A DNA stretch of 64,000 bases, taken from positions 1-64,000 of the forward strand of contig JALHQH010000005.1 of the NCBI GenBank assembly GCA_022842065.1, read 5' to 3'. Positions 1-9,725 of this stretch are shown here, in pieces. The stretch's first letter is position 1. Every line of letters starts with the position of its first letter. The translations under genes and the position numbers were made by a program. This DNA is from Caldilineaceae bacterium. GTDB lineage: Bacteria > Chloroflexota > Anaerolineae > Caldilineales > Caldilineaceae. Under the pieces are notes generated by a model. It did not search any database and had not been told where the DNA came from. It saw nothing but the letters and a program-made list of their open reading frames with translations.

Positions 1-40
1 AGCCAGCCATTTTTATATGTGCTTTAATATATAAAATCAT

Positions 41-83
41 TAAAACAGTTTTATTTGACAAAATTATCAAAATCAACTATAAT
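41..83 (+). promoter_or_regulatory. sigma-70 type promoter of sufR with an adjacent operator-like palindrome
   Basis: A perfect -35 TTGACA (55-60) and a perfect -10 TATAAT (78-83) are separated by 17 bp, the ideal vegetative promoter. Directly upstream lies the perfect 6-1-6 inverted repeat TAAAACAGTTTTA (41-53), which is well placed for a repressor dimer, most simply SufR itself. The promoter elements are seen directly; the operator role is inferred. Confidence 0.8.
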
Positions 84-123
84 GCCCTTATTGTAATAGA
101 ATCTATTGAGCAAAGGGAAACTT

Positions 124-798
124 ATGTCACTTGGCGCCAATCAAAAACGTGATACCGCCACCTGGCAGATCATCGAGTTCATGCAACGCAACGGGTCGGC
201 AACGATTAAGGATCTGGAGCAGTTATTGGGCATTACTACCACAGCGGTGCGCCAACATCTGAATACGCTCCAAGTTGAAGGTTATATTGAACGCAAAACC
301 GTTCATGCTGGAGTGGGCCGTCCGCATCATACTTATACCGTCACCGCAAAGACCCATGAAGTCTTCGCCTGTCACTGTGATGACTTGGCGATGACTTTGC
401 TGGAAGAGGTCTTTGCGCTGGAAGGGCAGGAGCGGACGAATCAACTGTTGGCGCGGGTGAGCAATCGCTTGGCCAACAAATACCAACACTCGGTGCGATC
501 AACGCTGTTGACCGAGCGAGTTGATGAGTTGGCCGATGCGCTTTATCAACGCGGTGTGCTGACCGATGTCCATACGCATGATGATAATACGATTGTCTTG
601 CATACCTACAACTGCCCTTACCACGAATTGGCCCAGGATCACCGCGAGATCTGTGAGATGGACGAGGCGATGATGCGCCAGGTGCTTGGGTCGGAGGTTA
701 ATTTGCAGGCCTGTATGATGGATGGCCACCAGAGTTGCTCATTTGTGGTCTCGGCAAAAGTTGGCACTGCGCAAAATGGTGTTAGTGTAAGCAGCTAA
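124..798 (+). CDS. sufR: SufR-type Fe-S cluster-sensing transcriptional regulator
   Basis: DeoR/ArsR-like winged helix-turn-helix regulator of the SUF iron-sulfur operon. The N-terminal HTH covers about residues 14-65 (TTTAVRQHLNTL is the recognition region). The C-terminal half carries cysteines C164, C177, C197 and C205, in the pattern NCPYH, EIC, QAC, QSC. In the SufR family, C-terminal cysteines bind an Fe-S cluster that controls repression. The ATG at 124 is preferred over an in-frame TTG at 106 because AAAGGG lies 6 bp upstream of it. It is transcribed from its own near-consensus promoter and is followed, 199 bp on, by sufC. By analogy with cyanobacterial SufR it probably represses the downstream suf genes and itself when cluster-loaded. 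Product length 224 aa is normal for the family. Confidence 0.88.
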   Translation: MSLGANQKRDTATWQIIEFMQRNGSATIKDLEQLLGITTTAVRQHLNTLQVEGYIERKTVHAGVGRPHHTYTVTAKTHEVFACHCDDLAMTLLEEVFALEGQERTNQLLARVSNRLANKYQHSVRSTLLTERVDELADALYQRGVLTDVHTHDDNTIVLHTYNCPYHELAQDHREICEMDEAMMRQVLGSEVNLQACMMDGHQSCSFVVSAKVGTAQNGVSVSS

Positions 799-842
799 AG
801 CTGGTAACCCATTTGTATTAGCTTTCGGTTTGAATGTTACAG

Positions 843-883
843 AAAAGTTGTGTAGCCTGATATAATGGGCAAAAGTTGTACAA
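843..883 (+). promoter_or_regulatory. sufC promoter with repeated operator-like motif
   Basis: An extended -10 (TG-A-TATAAT, 858-866) lacks a good -35 box. The motif AAAAGTTGT occurs twice as a direct repeat, at 843-851 and 871-879, flanking the -10. The second copy contains the perfect palindrome TTGTACAA (876-883). Such placement would let a bound protein occlude RNA polymerase. SufR is the obvious candidate, but that is inferred. Confidence 0.6.
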
Positions 884-997
884 AATTTTATAGGTGTAGC
901 TGTGAAAAGTGTGAAACAAGGCGTTTTTGCACTTTCGGCTGATGAGCCAATTAAAAAGATAGATTTTTACTTTCACAAGTGAGGAGTAGCAGTTCCC

Positions 998-1810
998 ATG
1001 AGCGTACTTGAAATCCGCAACCTTCACGCTAGCGTTGAAGACACAGAAATTCTTAAAGGCGTTAACTTAACGTTACGCAGTGGTGAGATTCATGCCCTAA
1101 TGGGCCCGAATGGCTCTGGCAAGTCCACCTTGGCCTATGTCGTTGCCGGTCATCCCCACTATAAGGTGACCGAGGGTGATATTTTGATTGATGGCGAAAG
1201 CATTTTGGAGATGGAAGCAGACGAGCGCACCAAGGCTGGTGTCTTCCTGGCCTTCCAATATCCGGTGGCTGTCCCCGGCGTCAGCGTCGCCAACTTCTTG
1301 CGCACTGCGGTTTCTAATGTGCGCGGTTATACCGACAAGAAGAGCGAAGGCAACAGCAACGCCGTCATCGGCAGCAACCTGATGCCCATGCGCGAATTCC
1401 GCCGTGAGCTTACCGCCAAGATGAATGAATATAATGTCGATGCCAGCTTCGCCCGCCGCTATCTCAACGATGGCTTTTCCGGCGGTGAAAAGAAGCGCAC
1501 CGAAGTCTTGCAGATGGCGATGTTGGAACCCAAGTTTGCCATCTTGGATGAATCTGACTCCGGCCTAGATATCGATGCGTTGCGCGTCGTCGCCGATGGC
1601 ATTAACAAGCTGGCCACGCCGGAACGGGGTTTCCTGATGGTGACCCACTACCAACGGCTGCTCAACTATGTCAAGCCCAATTTTGTCAGCATTTTCTTTA
1701 ACGGGCGCATTGTAAAGACCGGCGGCCCTGAAGTAGCCCTCATGTTGGAAGAGCGTGGTTATGGTTGGGTCGAGCAGGAATTTGGCGCGGAAGCAGCCGT
1801 GCCGGCGTAA
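998..1810 (+). CDS. sufC: Fe-S cluster assembly ATPase SufC
   Basis: ABC-type ATPase that partners SufB and SufD in the cytosolic SUF scaffold complex. Walker A GPNGSGKST is at residues 36-44, the signature SGGEKKR is about residue 160, and Walker B with the extra catalytic Glu reads AILDESDSGLD. It lacks membrane segments, as expected for SufC. The 270-aa length is slightly over the usual 250. The start has GAGGAG 11 bp upstream. It is the first gene of the sufCBD group; the order C-B-D differs from the sufBCD of enterobacteria but is common in Gram-positives and Chloroflexota. Regulation is probably through the SufR-like motifs around its promoter. Confidence 0.95.
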   Translation: MSVLEIRNLHASVEDTEILKGVNLTLRSGEIHALMGPNGSGKSTLAYVVAGHPHYKVTEGDILIDGESILEMEADERTKAGVFLAFQYPVAVPGVSVANFLRTAVSNVRGYTDKKSEGNSNAVIGSNLMPMREFRRELTAKMNEYNVDASFARRYLNDGFSGGEKKRTEVLQMAMLEPKFAILDESDSGLDIDALRVVADGINKLATPERGFLMVTHYQRLLNYVKPNFVSIFFNGRIVKTGGPEVALMLEERGYGWVEQEFGAEAAVPA

Positions 1811-1814
1811 TGAG

Positions 1815-1875
1815 TAAAACGTAAAACGTAACGTTGCGCGAGCCTGCTAAATTACGTTTTACGCCTCACGTTTTA
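1815..1875. repeat. intergenic word-repeat hairpin between sufC and sufB
   Basis: The left arm is a run of the word TAAAACG (1815-1831). The right arm carries the complement (TTACGTTTTACG...CACGTTTTA, 1852-1875). The stem fills nearly the whole spacer. It has no T tract, so it is more likely an mRNA-processing or stability element than a terminator. Confidence 0.6.
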
Positions 1876-1901
1876 TGGCATACACAACGGGAGAAAAAAA
1901 C

Positions 1902-3315
<1,414 letters not shown>

Positions 3316-3317
<2 letters not shown>

Positions 3318-3428
3318 AACGTGAAACGTGAAACGTAAAACGTGCTGCGTGAAACGTGGGATGTAAGTAGTAATTTATAGATTACGTTTCACGCCTCACG
3401 CCTCACGCCTCACGTTTCACGCCTCACT
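3316..3428. repeat. intergenic word-repeat hairpin between sufB and sufD
   Basis: The left arm iterates GTGAAAC/GTAAAAC words; the right arm iterates the complements GTTTCAC and CCTCAC several times. It belongs to the same architectural class as the sufC-sufB spacer but uses somewhat different words. No T tract follows it. Confidence 0.6.
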
Positions 3429-3453
3429 GCACAAAAAGATGGAGAAAAAAAAA

Positions 3454-4818
3454 GTGACTGTACTGGAAAAAACACAGGTTGGCACCCCAGTTACGGGGAC
3501 CAACGGTCATCATAAAAATGAATTGTCGACGGGTTTTACCGAAGCGACGGTGCGCGCGGCGTCAGCCGCCAAACACGAACCCGATTGGATGTTAGAGAAA
3601 CGCTTAGCCGCCTGGCAGGCCTTTGAAGGGATCGCCTGGCCAAAGTCGACTGATGAAGCGTGGCGACGTACCCGGCTCACCGGCTTTAATTTAAATAAAT
3701 TTCAACCCTTTGCGCAGCCGAATGGCACCGCCAATACCGTGCTGAGCGCTGAGATCCAACACGAGTTGGACGAAATGGCGAGCGCGGCGAGCCTGGTTTT
3801 TGAGCAGGGCGGCGTGCGTTATCGCAATGTCAGCGAAGATCTGGCCGGCAAAGGGGTGATCTTCACGGATCTACAAAGCGCGCTGCACGAGCACGGGGCC
3901 CTGATCCAACAATATTTTATGACACAGGCGGTTAAGCCTGAAGAGAATAAATTTACCGCACTCCACGCTGCGTTGTGGGATACGGGCGCGTTTATCTATG
4001 TGCCCAAAAATGTGAAGGTTGAACTACCCTTGCAAGTGATCCTAAATCACGGCGAAGGGACCGGTGGTTACCATCACACCCTGATTGTGGCGGAAGAAGG
4101 ATCGGAAGTCACCGTGGTCGATGATCTGCTTGGCGGCAAAGATGGCATGCAGAGTGCGGTGGTCGAGCTGATTCAAAAGGACAATAGCGTTGTGCGCTAT
4201 ATGAATCTGCAAGATTTCGACCACTCGCTCTGGAATTTCCTCACCGGCCGCGCCGTCATGGGCAAAGATACCGACTTACGCTGGATCCAGGTGAGTTGGG
4301 GTAGCCGCTTGACTAAAGCATTCCTCGATCTCGATTTGAGCGGCACGGGTGGGCATGGCGAATTGTTGGGTATCTACTTCCCCACCGGGCGCCAACACAT
4401 TGATCACCAGACCTTGCAACTGCACCGTGCTCCCCACTGCTTCAGCGATTTGCTCTTCAACGGTGCGCTGAAGGAACATGCCCGCAGTGTCTACATGGGG
4501 CAGATTCGGGTCTACCGTGGTGCGCAGAAGACCGACGCCTACCAGCGCAACGGCAACTTGATTCTCGACGGCACCGCCCGCGCCGACAGCATCCCCGGCC
4601 TTGAAATTGAGGCCGATGATGTGCGCTGCACCCACGGTGCCACCGCCGCCCAAGTAGAAGATGAGTACGTTTTCTATCTGATGGCGCGTGGCCTTTCCCG
4701 TCCCCAGGCCGAGCGCATGATTGTCCAAGGCTTTTTCCAAGCGGTATTGGATCGGGTACCGGTGGAAAGCGTTGTTGCTAAACTGGAAAGAGTAATCGAG
4801 CGCAAGATCGGCGGTTAA
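3454..4818 (+). CDS. sufD: Fe-S cluster assembly protein SufD
   Basis: Paralogue of SufB that forms the SufBCD complex and is linked to iron acquisition during cluster assembly. N-terminal EPDWMLEKRLAAWQAFE and the C-terminal SufBD core (ARADSIPGLEIEADDV, THGATAAQVEDEYVFYL) are clear. The start is uncertain. A GTG at 3454 has GGAG with a 9-bp spacer. An in-frame ATG at 3439 (five codons earlier) has no Shine-Dalgarno, since GGAG would overlap it. The GTG start gives 454 aa. The gene follows sufB on the same strand and the pair is surely cotranscribed. Conservation with SufB is strongest in the last 150 residues. Confidence 0.93.
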   Translation: MTVLEKTQVGTPVTGTNGHHKNELSTGFTEATVRAASAAKHEPDWMLEKRLAAWQAFEGIAWPKSTDEAWRRTRLTGFNLNKFQPFAQPNGTANTVLSAEIQHELDEMASAASLVFEQGGVRYRNVSEDLAGKGVIFTDLQSALHEHGALIQQYFMTQAVKPEENKFTALHAALWDTGAFIYVPKNVKVELPLQVILNHGEGTGGYHHTLIVAEEGSEVTVVDDLLGGKDGMQSAVVELIQKDNSVVRYMNLQDFDHSLWNFLTGRAVMGKDTDLRWIQVSWGSRLTKAFLDLDLSGTGGHGELLGIYFPTGRQHIDHQTLQLHRAPHCFSDLLFNGALKEHARSVYMGQIRVYRGAQKTDAYQRNGNLILDGTARADSIPGLEIEADDVRCTHGATAAQVEDEYVFYLMARGLSRPQAERMIVQGFFQAVLDRVPVESVVAKLERVIERKIGG

Positions 4819-4845
4819 GCCCGTTCTGTGCTAGATCAGTCAGAT

Positions 4846-4903
4846 CAGCGGTGCGATTTCGTAGGGACACGATGCATCGTGTCCCTACGAAATCGCACCG
4901 CTG
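4846..4903. repeat. 58-bp perfect palindrome
   Basis: Both 29-bp arms match exactly with no loop; the centre is GATG|CATC at 4874/4875. The inner part has the GTAGGGACACGATG type of sequence that recurs as a miniature intergenic repeat in cyanobacteria and Chloroflexota. It lies just downstream of sufD. Confidence 0.8.
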
Positions 4904-4919
4904 AAGATAAGTGACAAGG

Positions 4920-4957
4920 AATGGCATTTTCTACGCAGTGGAAGATGCCATTTTTTT
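4920..4957 (+). terminator. rho-independent terminator after sufD
   Basis: Stem AATGGCAT / ATGCCATT followed by a run of seven Ts (4951-4957). It would end the sufCBD transcript about 100 bp after the sufD stop. Confidence 0.7.
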
Positions 4958-5257
4958 GTAAACGGGCTATAATGGCGGATGGCGTGAACGCAAACAATGA
5001 ACGCGCATTTTATGCCAAGACAAAGTAGAGAACGGAGCCCATGGATGCATTTTCAATACCATATTCTACGCCAGCGTTTGCAACCGGTATCGCTGCGGGT
5101 GAGTTGCATCTGTATCAAGCCCTAAGGATCGTTCTGTAATCCTTAGGGCGGTAGCAGTTGATTAATTTATCCCGAACCAGCGTAGTAAATTTGAATCTAT
5201 CGTCGCCGTTGCGACTACAAACCGGCAGATGCATAACGCAAAGAGGAGCGCACAATT
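4945..5257 (+). promoter_or_regulatory. promoter and long leader of the sulfurtransferase gene
   Basis: The -10 TATAAT (4968-4973) is 17 bp from a weak -35 ATGCCA (4945-4950) that overlaps the upstream terminator stem. The leader is about 280 nt. It contains a hairpin with 11-bp arms, GCCCTAAGGAT / ATCCTTAGGGC (5119-5149). It also holds two overlapping short reading frames that end inside that hairpin: ATG 5012 to TAA 5125, ending SCICIKP, and ATG 5041 to TAA 5139. Whether either is translated is unknown. Confidence 0.45.
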
Positions 5258-6115
<858 letters not shown>

Positions 6116-6144
6116 AGGTCAGTTTGTGGATTGAGTACAAAGCG

Positions 6145-6215
6145 TTTCAGTCACGGAGTGACGGCAGATGGTAGCCGAGGGTTTTAACCCTCGGATCTGT
6201 CCACTCCGTGGCTAA
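6145..6215. repeat. miniature palindromic element, family 2 (first copy)
   Basis: An imperfect palindrome that begins TTTCAGTCACGGAGTGACGG and ends CCACTCCGTGGCTAA, with the inner stem CCGAGGGTTTTAACCCTCGG. A second copy lies in opposite orientation at 42009-42117. Confidence 0.65.
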
Positions 6216-6237
6216 AATAGCAAAACTTGCTTGACAG

Positions 6238-6399
6238 TGTATTAGTGCAGCGTTACCGAAATTTTGATGGGTTTTTCGTCCCAGCGGGACGGTTGACCTG
6301 AGGACCAAGAAAATCATGATATTTCCCGGCTAAGGTCAACCGTCCCGCTGGGGCGAACGCGGCTTTTAATCCATCAAAACTTCCGTCACACTGTATTAG
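6238..6399. mobile_element. MITE-like element, family 1 (copy A)
   Basis: Terminal inverted repeats of about 24 bp (left TGCAGCGTTACCGAAATTTTG, right the complement of CAAAACTTCCGTCACA) enclose a second long stem with arms GTCCCAGCGGGACGG / CCGTCCCGCTGGG. The 8-mer TGTATTAG occurs at both ends (6238-6245 and 6392-6399) and could be a target duplication or part of the element. A close copy lies at 34280-34430, and the ends recur at 41979-42249. It encodes no protein. Confidence 0.6.
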
Positions 6400-6417
6400 C
6401 GTTAATAGAAACAAAAG

Positions 6418-7641
6418 ATGATGAACAAACTCGAACAGATTCGTGCCGACTTCCCGATTTTGCAACGCCAGGTGCATGAGATCCCGTTAGTCTATTTGGA
6501 CAACGCTGCTTCCAGCCAAAAACCGACCGCAGTGTTGACCGTGCTGGACGACTACTACCGCCGCTACAACGCCAATGTTCATCGCGGGGTGCATACGCTC
6601 AGCGAAGAAGCGACCATGGCGTATGAAGGGGCACGGACCAAAGTGGCGCGTTTTATTAACGCCAAAAGTGTCAAAGAAGTGATCTTTACGCGCGGCACCA
6701 CCGAAGGGATCAACCTGGTGGCGCAGAGTTGGGGGCGGGCCAACCTGAGACCGGGCGACGAAGTGCTGATCACCCAGATGGAGCACCACAGCAATATTGT
6801 GCCGTGGCAGATGTTGCGCGACCAACTGGGCTTTACCCTGCGCTACGTGCCGATTACCGATGAGGGGCTGCTCGATCTGGCGCAACTGGCAAGCCTGCTC
6901 ACCGAACGGACCAAGCTCTTTAGTTTTGTCCATGCTAGCAATGTCGTCGGCACAGTCAATCCCGTGGCGCAACTGGTTGCTGCCGCGCGGGCCGTGGGGG
7001 CCAAAGTACTGATCGACGGTGCGCAGAGTGTGCCCCACATGCCAATCGATCTCCAGGCGCTTGACGCCGACTTTTTTGTCTTTAGCAGCCACAAGATGTG
7101 TGGTCCCACTGGTGTCGGCGTGCTCTATGGCAAGCGTGAGCTGCTCAACGCCATGCCCCCCTTTATGGGCGGCGGCGATATGATCAGCGAAGTCAAAATG
7201 GAGCGTAGCAAGTGGAATGATCTGCCCTATAAATTTGAGGCCGGCACTCCTGCCATCGCCGAAGTGATCGGGTTGGGCGCGGCAGTCGATTACTTGGAAA
7301 GTGTGGGCATGGATTGGATACATGAACACGAGCGCACGCTGACCCGTTATGCCTACGAACGACTGAGTGAGATCGAAGGCTTACGCATTATCGGCCCTGC
7401 GCCGGCGCAACGCGGCGGGTTGATCGCTTTCACCCTCAATGATGTACACCCCCATGATATTTCGGCGGTATTGGACCGCGCGGGGATTGCGATCCGCGCC
7501 GGCCATCACTGTGCCCAGCCGGTTCATGATCGTTATGACATTGTCGCAAGTGCACGCGCGAGCTTTTACCTGTATAATACGACGGCTGAAGTTGATCAAT
7601 TGGTGGTGGCTTTAGAGAAGGCAAGTACTTTGTTCGATTAG
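6418..7641 (+). CDS. sufS: cysteine desulfurase SufS
   Basis: PLP enzyme that removes sulfur from L-cysteine and passes it as persulfide to SufU. It is a type II (SufS/CsdA) desulfurase. The PLP lysine is K226 in SSHKMCGPTGVG, the catalytic cysteine is C365 in RAGHHCAQP, and ASSQKP is at the N-terminus. The length of 407 aa is normal. Two ATG codons are adjacent (6418, 6421) and no strong Shine-Dalgarno separates them. The partner sufU follows after two inserted small genes. A miniature element occupies the spacer directly upstream, so the promoter may lie within or before that element. Confidence 0.95.
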   Translation: MMNKLEQIRADFPILQRQVHEIPLVYLDNAASSQKPTAVLTVLDDYYRRYNANVHRGVHTLSEEATMAYEGARTKVARFINAKSVKEVIFTRGTTEGINLVAQSWGRANLRPGDEVLITQMEHHSNIVPWQMLRDQLGFTLRYVPITDEGLLDLAQLASLLTERTKLFSFVHASNVVGTVNPVAQLVAAARAVGAKVLIDGAQSVPHMPIDLQALDADFFVFSSHKMCGPTGVGVLYGKRELLNAMPPFMGGGDMISEVKMERSKWNDLPYKFEAGTPAIAEVIGLGAAVDYLESVGMDWIHEHERTLTRYAYERLSEIEGLRIIGPAPAQRGGLIAFTLNDVHPHDISAVLDRAGIAIRAGHHCAQPVHDRYDIVASARASFYLYNTTAEVDQLVVALEKASTLFD

Positions 7642-7662
7642 GCAGATAGGGATAGCTGCAAA

Positions 7663-7971
7663 GTGATTACAGACGTTGTATCCAAACCACTTTATCGAAT
7701 TTTGAATACACTTACTGGTGAACCGCGCGTTGAGGTGGCACTACCCCTCGCGCTAAAAGAGTTGGTCCGTTTGAAATTACAGGAAGCCCACCAACAACGG
7801 ATTGCCTTTGAAGCGCGCTACAATACAGACTTCAACACTTTCAAAACAGCATGGTTTAGTGGCGAGAGCAGTCAAAAATATAGTTATGAAGCCGAACAAG
7901 ATTTTTGGGAGTGGGAAGCGTCCGTAACTGATGAAGCGCTTTATATGGAGCTGTTTAAGACTCTACCCTGA
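7663..7971 (+). CDS. small acidic protein, putative partner of the following toxin-like protein
   Basis: I do not recognise a named family with certainty. The 102-aa protein is helical and soluble. It ends in an acidic, tryptophan-rich segment (EAEQDFWEWEASVTDEALYM) after FEARYNTDFNTFKTAWFSGE. Proteins of this style are often found directly before TumE/DUF6516-like proteins, as here. It starts with GTG, with AGGGAT about 10 bp upstream. It sits between sufS and sufU, where Fe-S clusters normally have no gene. This suggests that a two-gene cassette was inserted into the operon. An antitoxin-like role is inferred only from the pairing. Confidence 0.55.
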   Translation: MITDVVSKPLYRILNTLTGEPRVEVALPLALKELVRLKLQEAHQQRIAFEARYNTDFNTFKTAWFSGESSQKYSYEAEQDFWEWEASVTDEALYMELFKTLP

Positions 7972-8040
7972 CTTTAGCAGAATTGAAAAACAAGCTCTTG
8001 CCTAAACTGGCCCGGCGGCCAACAGCGACTGAGTTTTGTC

Positions 8041-8373
8041 ATGACTTTAATCGAATTTGAACAACAGGTCTTTGCTGCTGCCATTGTTTCACCCATCTGC
8101 GACATTCCATCTGTTGTTCGCTTGACAGCTACGGCAATCAAGCTAAGGATTCACACAACAGTAGGTGATCACATCGATGCTTTTTACAATGAGCAAACAG
8201 GTACGACAGCTTATGCACTCATTGACAATGGCCAACGTATCTTTGGTGCTGACAATACCGGTGGTTGGCATCAACACCCCTTTCATGATCCAGCGCGTCA
8301 TGATCCGTTAGCAATTGCAATGACCTTTGCTGAATTTGTTACTCAAATTGAAAAGCAGTATGGATCTATTTAG
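8041..8373 (+). CDS. TumE/DUF6516-like putative toxin
   Basis: A 110-aa protein whose C-terminal half has the pattern YALIDNGQRIFGADNTGGWHQH followed by PFHD. This resembles the conserved aromatic-Asp-His end of TumE-family toxin proteins (DUF6516). The N-terminal half is a beta-rich segment with alternating basic residues (RLTATAIKLRIHTTVGD). It lies 69 bp after its putative partner and 17 bp before sufU, so it is probably read through with the suf genes. Family assignment rests on motif resemblance. If wrong, it remains an unknown small protein in the cluster. Confidence 0.5.
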   Translation: MTLIEFEQQVFAAAIVSPICDIPSVVRLTATAIKLRIHTTVGDHIDAFYNEQTGTTAYALIDNGQRIFGADNTGGWHQHPFHDPARHDPLAIAMTFAEFVTQIEKQYGSI

Positions 8374-8390
8374 ATCATGGACACTTAAAA

Positions 8391-8771
8391 ATGGACGCAT
8401 TATATCGCGAAGCAATCCTCGACCATTATAAACACCCCCGCCGGAAAGGGCATTTAGAAAATCCGGATATTCATTATCACGATCACAATCCCTTTTGTGG
8501 CGATGAGCTGACGATTGAGCTAAACGTGAAAGATGGCATTGTGGTCGATGCCGCCTTTGACGGCCGCGGCTGTGCCATTAGTCAGGCGACGGCCAGTATG
8601 CTCATGGAAGAGATTGTTGGCAAGTCGCTGGATGAGCTGAAGGCGCTTGACAAAGAGTACATTCTCGAAATGCTGGGCATCGAAATTGGCCCAGTACGGC
8701 TAAAATGTGCTCTGCTCTCGCTCAAAGTGCTGAAGGCGGGGGCCTATGGTCTGGAAGAATGGCCGGAATAA
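8391..8771 (+). CDS. sufU: Zn-dependent sulfurtransferase / Fe-S scaffold SufU
   Basis: IscU-like partner of SufS that accepts persulfide sulfur and delivers it to SufBCD. The three conserved cysteines are visible: C36 in NPFCGDE, C61 in GRGCAIS and C106 in RLKCALL. The insertion between the second and third cysteine is typical of SufU rather than IscU. Length 126 aa is slightly short but complete. It belongs with sufS although the toxin-like pair separates the two. In Firmicutes SufU, these Cys and Asp residues bind zinc. Confidence 0.93.
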   Translation: MDALYREAILDHYKHPRRKGHLENPDIHYHDHNPFCGDELTIELNVKDGIVVDAAFDGRGCAISQATASMLMEEIVGKSLDELKALDKEYILEMLGIEIGPVRLKCALLSLKVLKAGAYGLEEWPE

Positions 8772-8891
8772 TCAATTATTCTATTTTTGTTTTGAAAATT
8801 GGATTTAATGATGGCATCAACGATGGGAAAAAACTCCGGTTTTCAAACTGAGCGGAGTACAAGTGTCAACGGTTATCATAAAGGAATTTCT

Positions 8892-9281
8892 ATGAGCTTT
8901 CAAAAGGCGCTTGAGCGCCATCTACAGGCAATCCAAGCGCATGATGTCGAGACATTTTTGGAGACAGTGGCTCAAGACGGTAGCCTGACCGTCATTCTAC
9001 CCAACGGCAATCTGCTCGATAATTATGACGAAATTGCCGAATTACACCAGGAATGGTTTGCCGACCCCGAATGGCAGATGACCACAGAATTGGTCAATAC
9101 CCACGAGAGCAAGGAGATGGCGACCGCGCTCTTACTCGTCACCTATGAAGATGTGGACGAAGAAGGCGAGCCGATCCAGTTTCAATACTTTTTGAATCTG
9201 ATTTTTGCCAAGCAGGGCGAAACGTGGCTCGTCATCCATGACCAAAACACCCTGATCGACACCGAAGTAGACGAAGAGTAA
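8892..9281 (+). CDS. NTF2/SnoaL-like protein of the suf cluster
   Basis: A 129-aa protein of the NTF2-like (SnoaL/DUF4440) fold: N-terminal helix (SFQKALERHLQAIQAHDVET), then FLETVAQDGSLTVILPNG and a series of beta strands ending with WLVIHDQNTLID. No catalytic residues can be assigned. The ATG at 8892 has AAAGGA 7 bp upstream; an in-frame earlier ATG at 8799 has no ribosome-binding site and encodes unrelated sequence. It lies between sufU and the Rieske ferredoxin with only 4 bp to the latter, so it is cotranscribed. Its role in Fe-S assembly or repair is unknown. Confidence 0.75.
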   Translation: MSFQKALERHLQAIQAHDVETFLETVAQDGSLTVILPNGNLLDNYDEIAELHQEWFADPEWQMTTELVNTHESKEMATALLLVTYEDVDEEGEPIQFQYFLNLIFAKQGETWLVIHDQNTLIDTEVDEE

Positions 9282-9285
9282 TCCT

Positions 9286-9603
9286 ATGAGTGATTTTGTA
9301 AAAGTGGCAACGGTCGCTGAAATCCCGGTTGGTGGTAGCCTACTAGTCGAAATTGACTATATCCGTGTCGCGCTCTTTAATCTGGATGGCGAGATCCATG
9401 CGATTGAAGATGTCTGCACCCACGATGGCGGTCCGCTGGTTGAAGGGACTGTGCTAAATGGCTGTGAAGTCATGTGCCCGCGCCACGGGGCTCGTTTTGA
9501 CATCCGCACAGGAGCTGCGTTGAGCTTCCCTGCCTTTGAGGCAACGACGACCTATGTAGTACAAATTGACGGCGATGATGTGCTGGTCGAACGGCCGGCG
9601 TAG
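9286..9603 (+). CDS. Rieske-type [2Fe-2S] ferredoxin
   Basis: Small soluble electron carrier of the non-heme dioxygenase ferredoxin type. The cluster ligands are clear: C44-x-H46 in CTHDGG and C64-x-x-H67 in CPRHG. Length 105 aa equals a single Rieske domain. Family members in suf operons are common in Actinobacteria and Chloroflexota and may supply electrons for cluster assembly or simply be cluster clients. The start is 4 bp after the NTF2-like gene, so translation is probably coupled. Confidence 0.92.
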   Translation: MSDFVKVATVAEIPVGGSLLVEIDYIRVALFNLDGEIHAIEDVCTHDGGPLVEGTVLNGCEVMCPRHGARFDIRTGAALSFPAFEATTTYVVQIDGDDVLVERPA

Positions 9604-9608
9604 GGGGG

Positions 9609-9703
9609 ATAGGTAGATAAGTAAATCAGTAGATAGGTAAATCGGTACATCGGTAGTATGACCGCCTTATCTATCGATGTACTGATTTACCTATCTACTA
9701 ATC
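9609..9703. repeat. intergenic word-repeat hairpin (GTAGAT/GTAAATC words)
   Basis: The left arm strings together GTAGATA, GTAAATC and GTACATC words; the right arm has the complementary TATCTAC, GATTTAC and GATGTAC words. It fills the spacer between the Rieske gene and sufT. The same words are used in the dnaX-ybaB spacer at 13640-13800. Confidence 0.6.
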
Positions 9704-9725
9704 CACCCAATTCAAGGAGCAAAGA

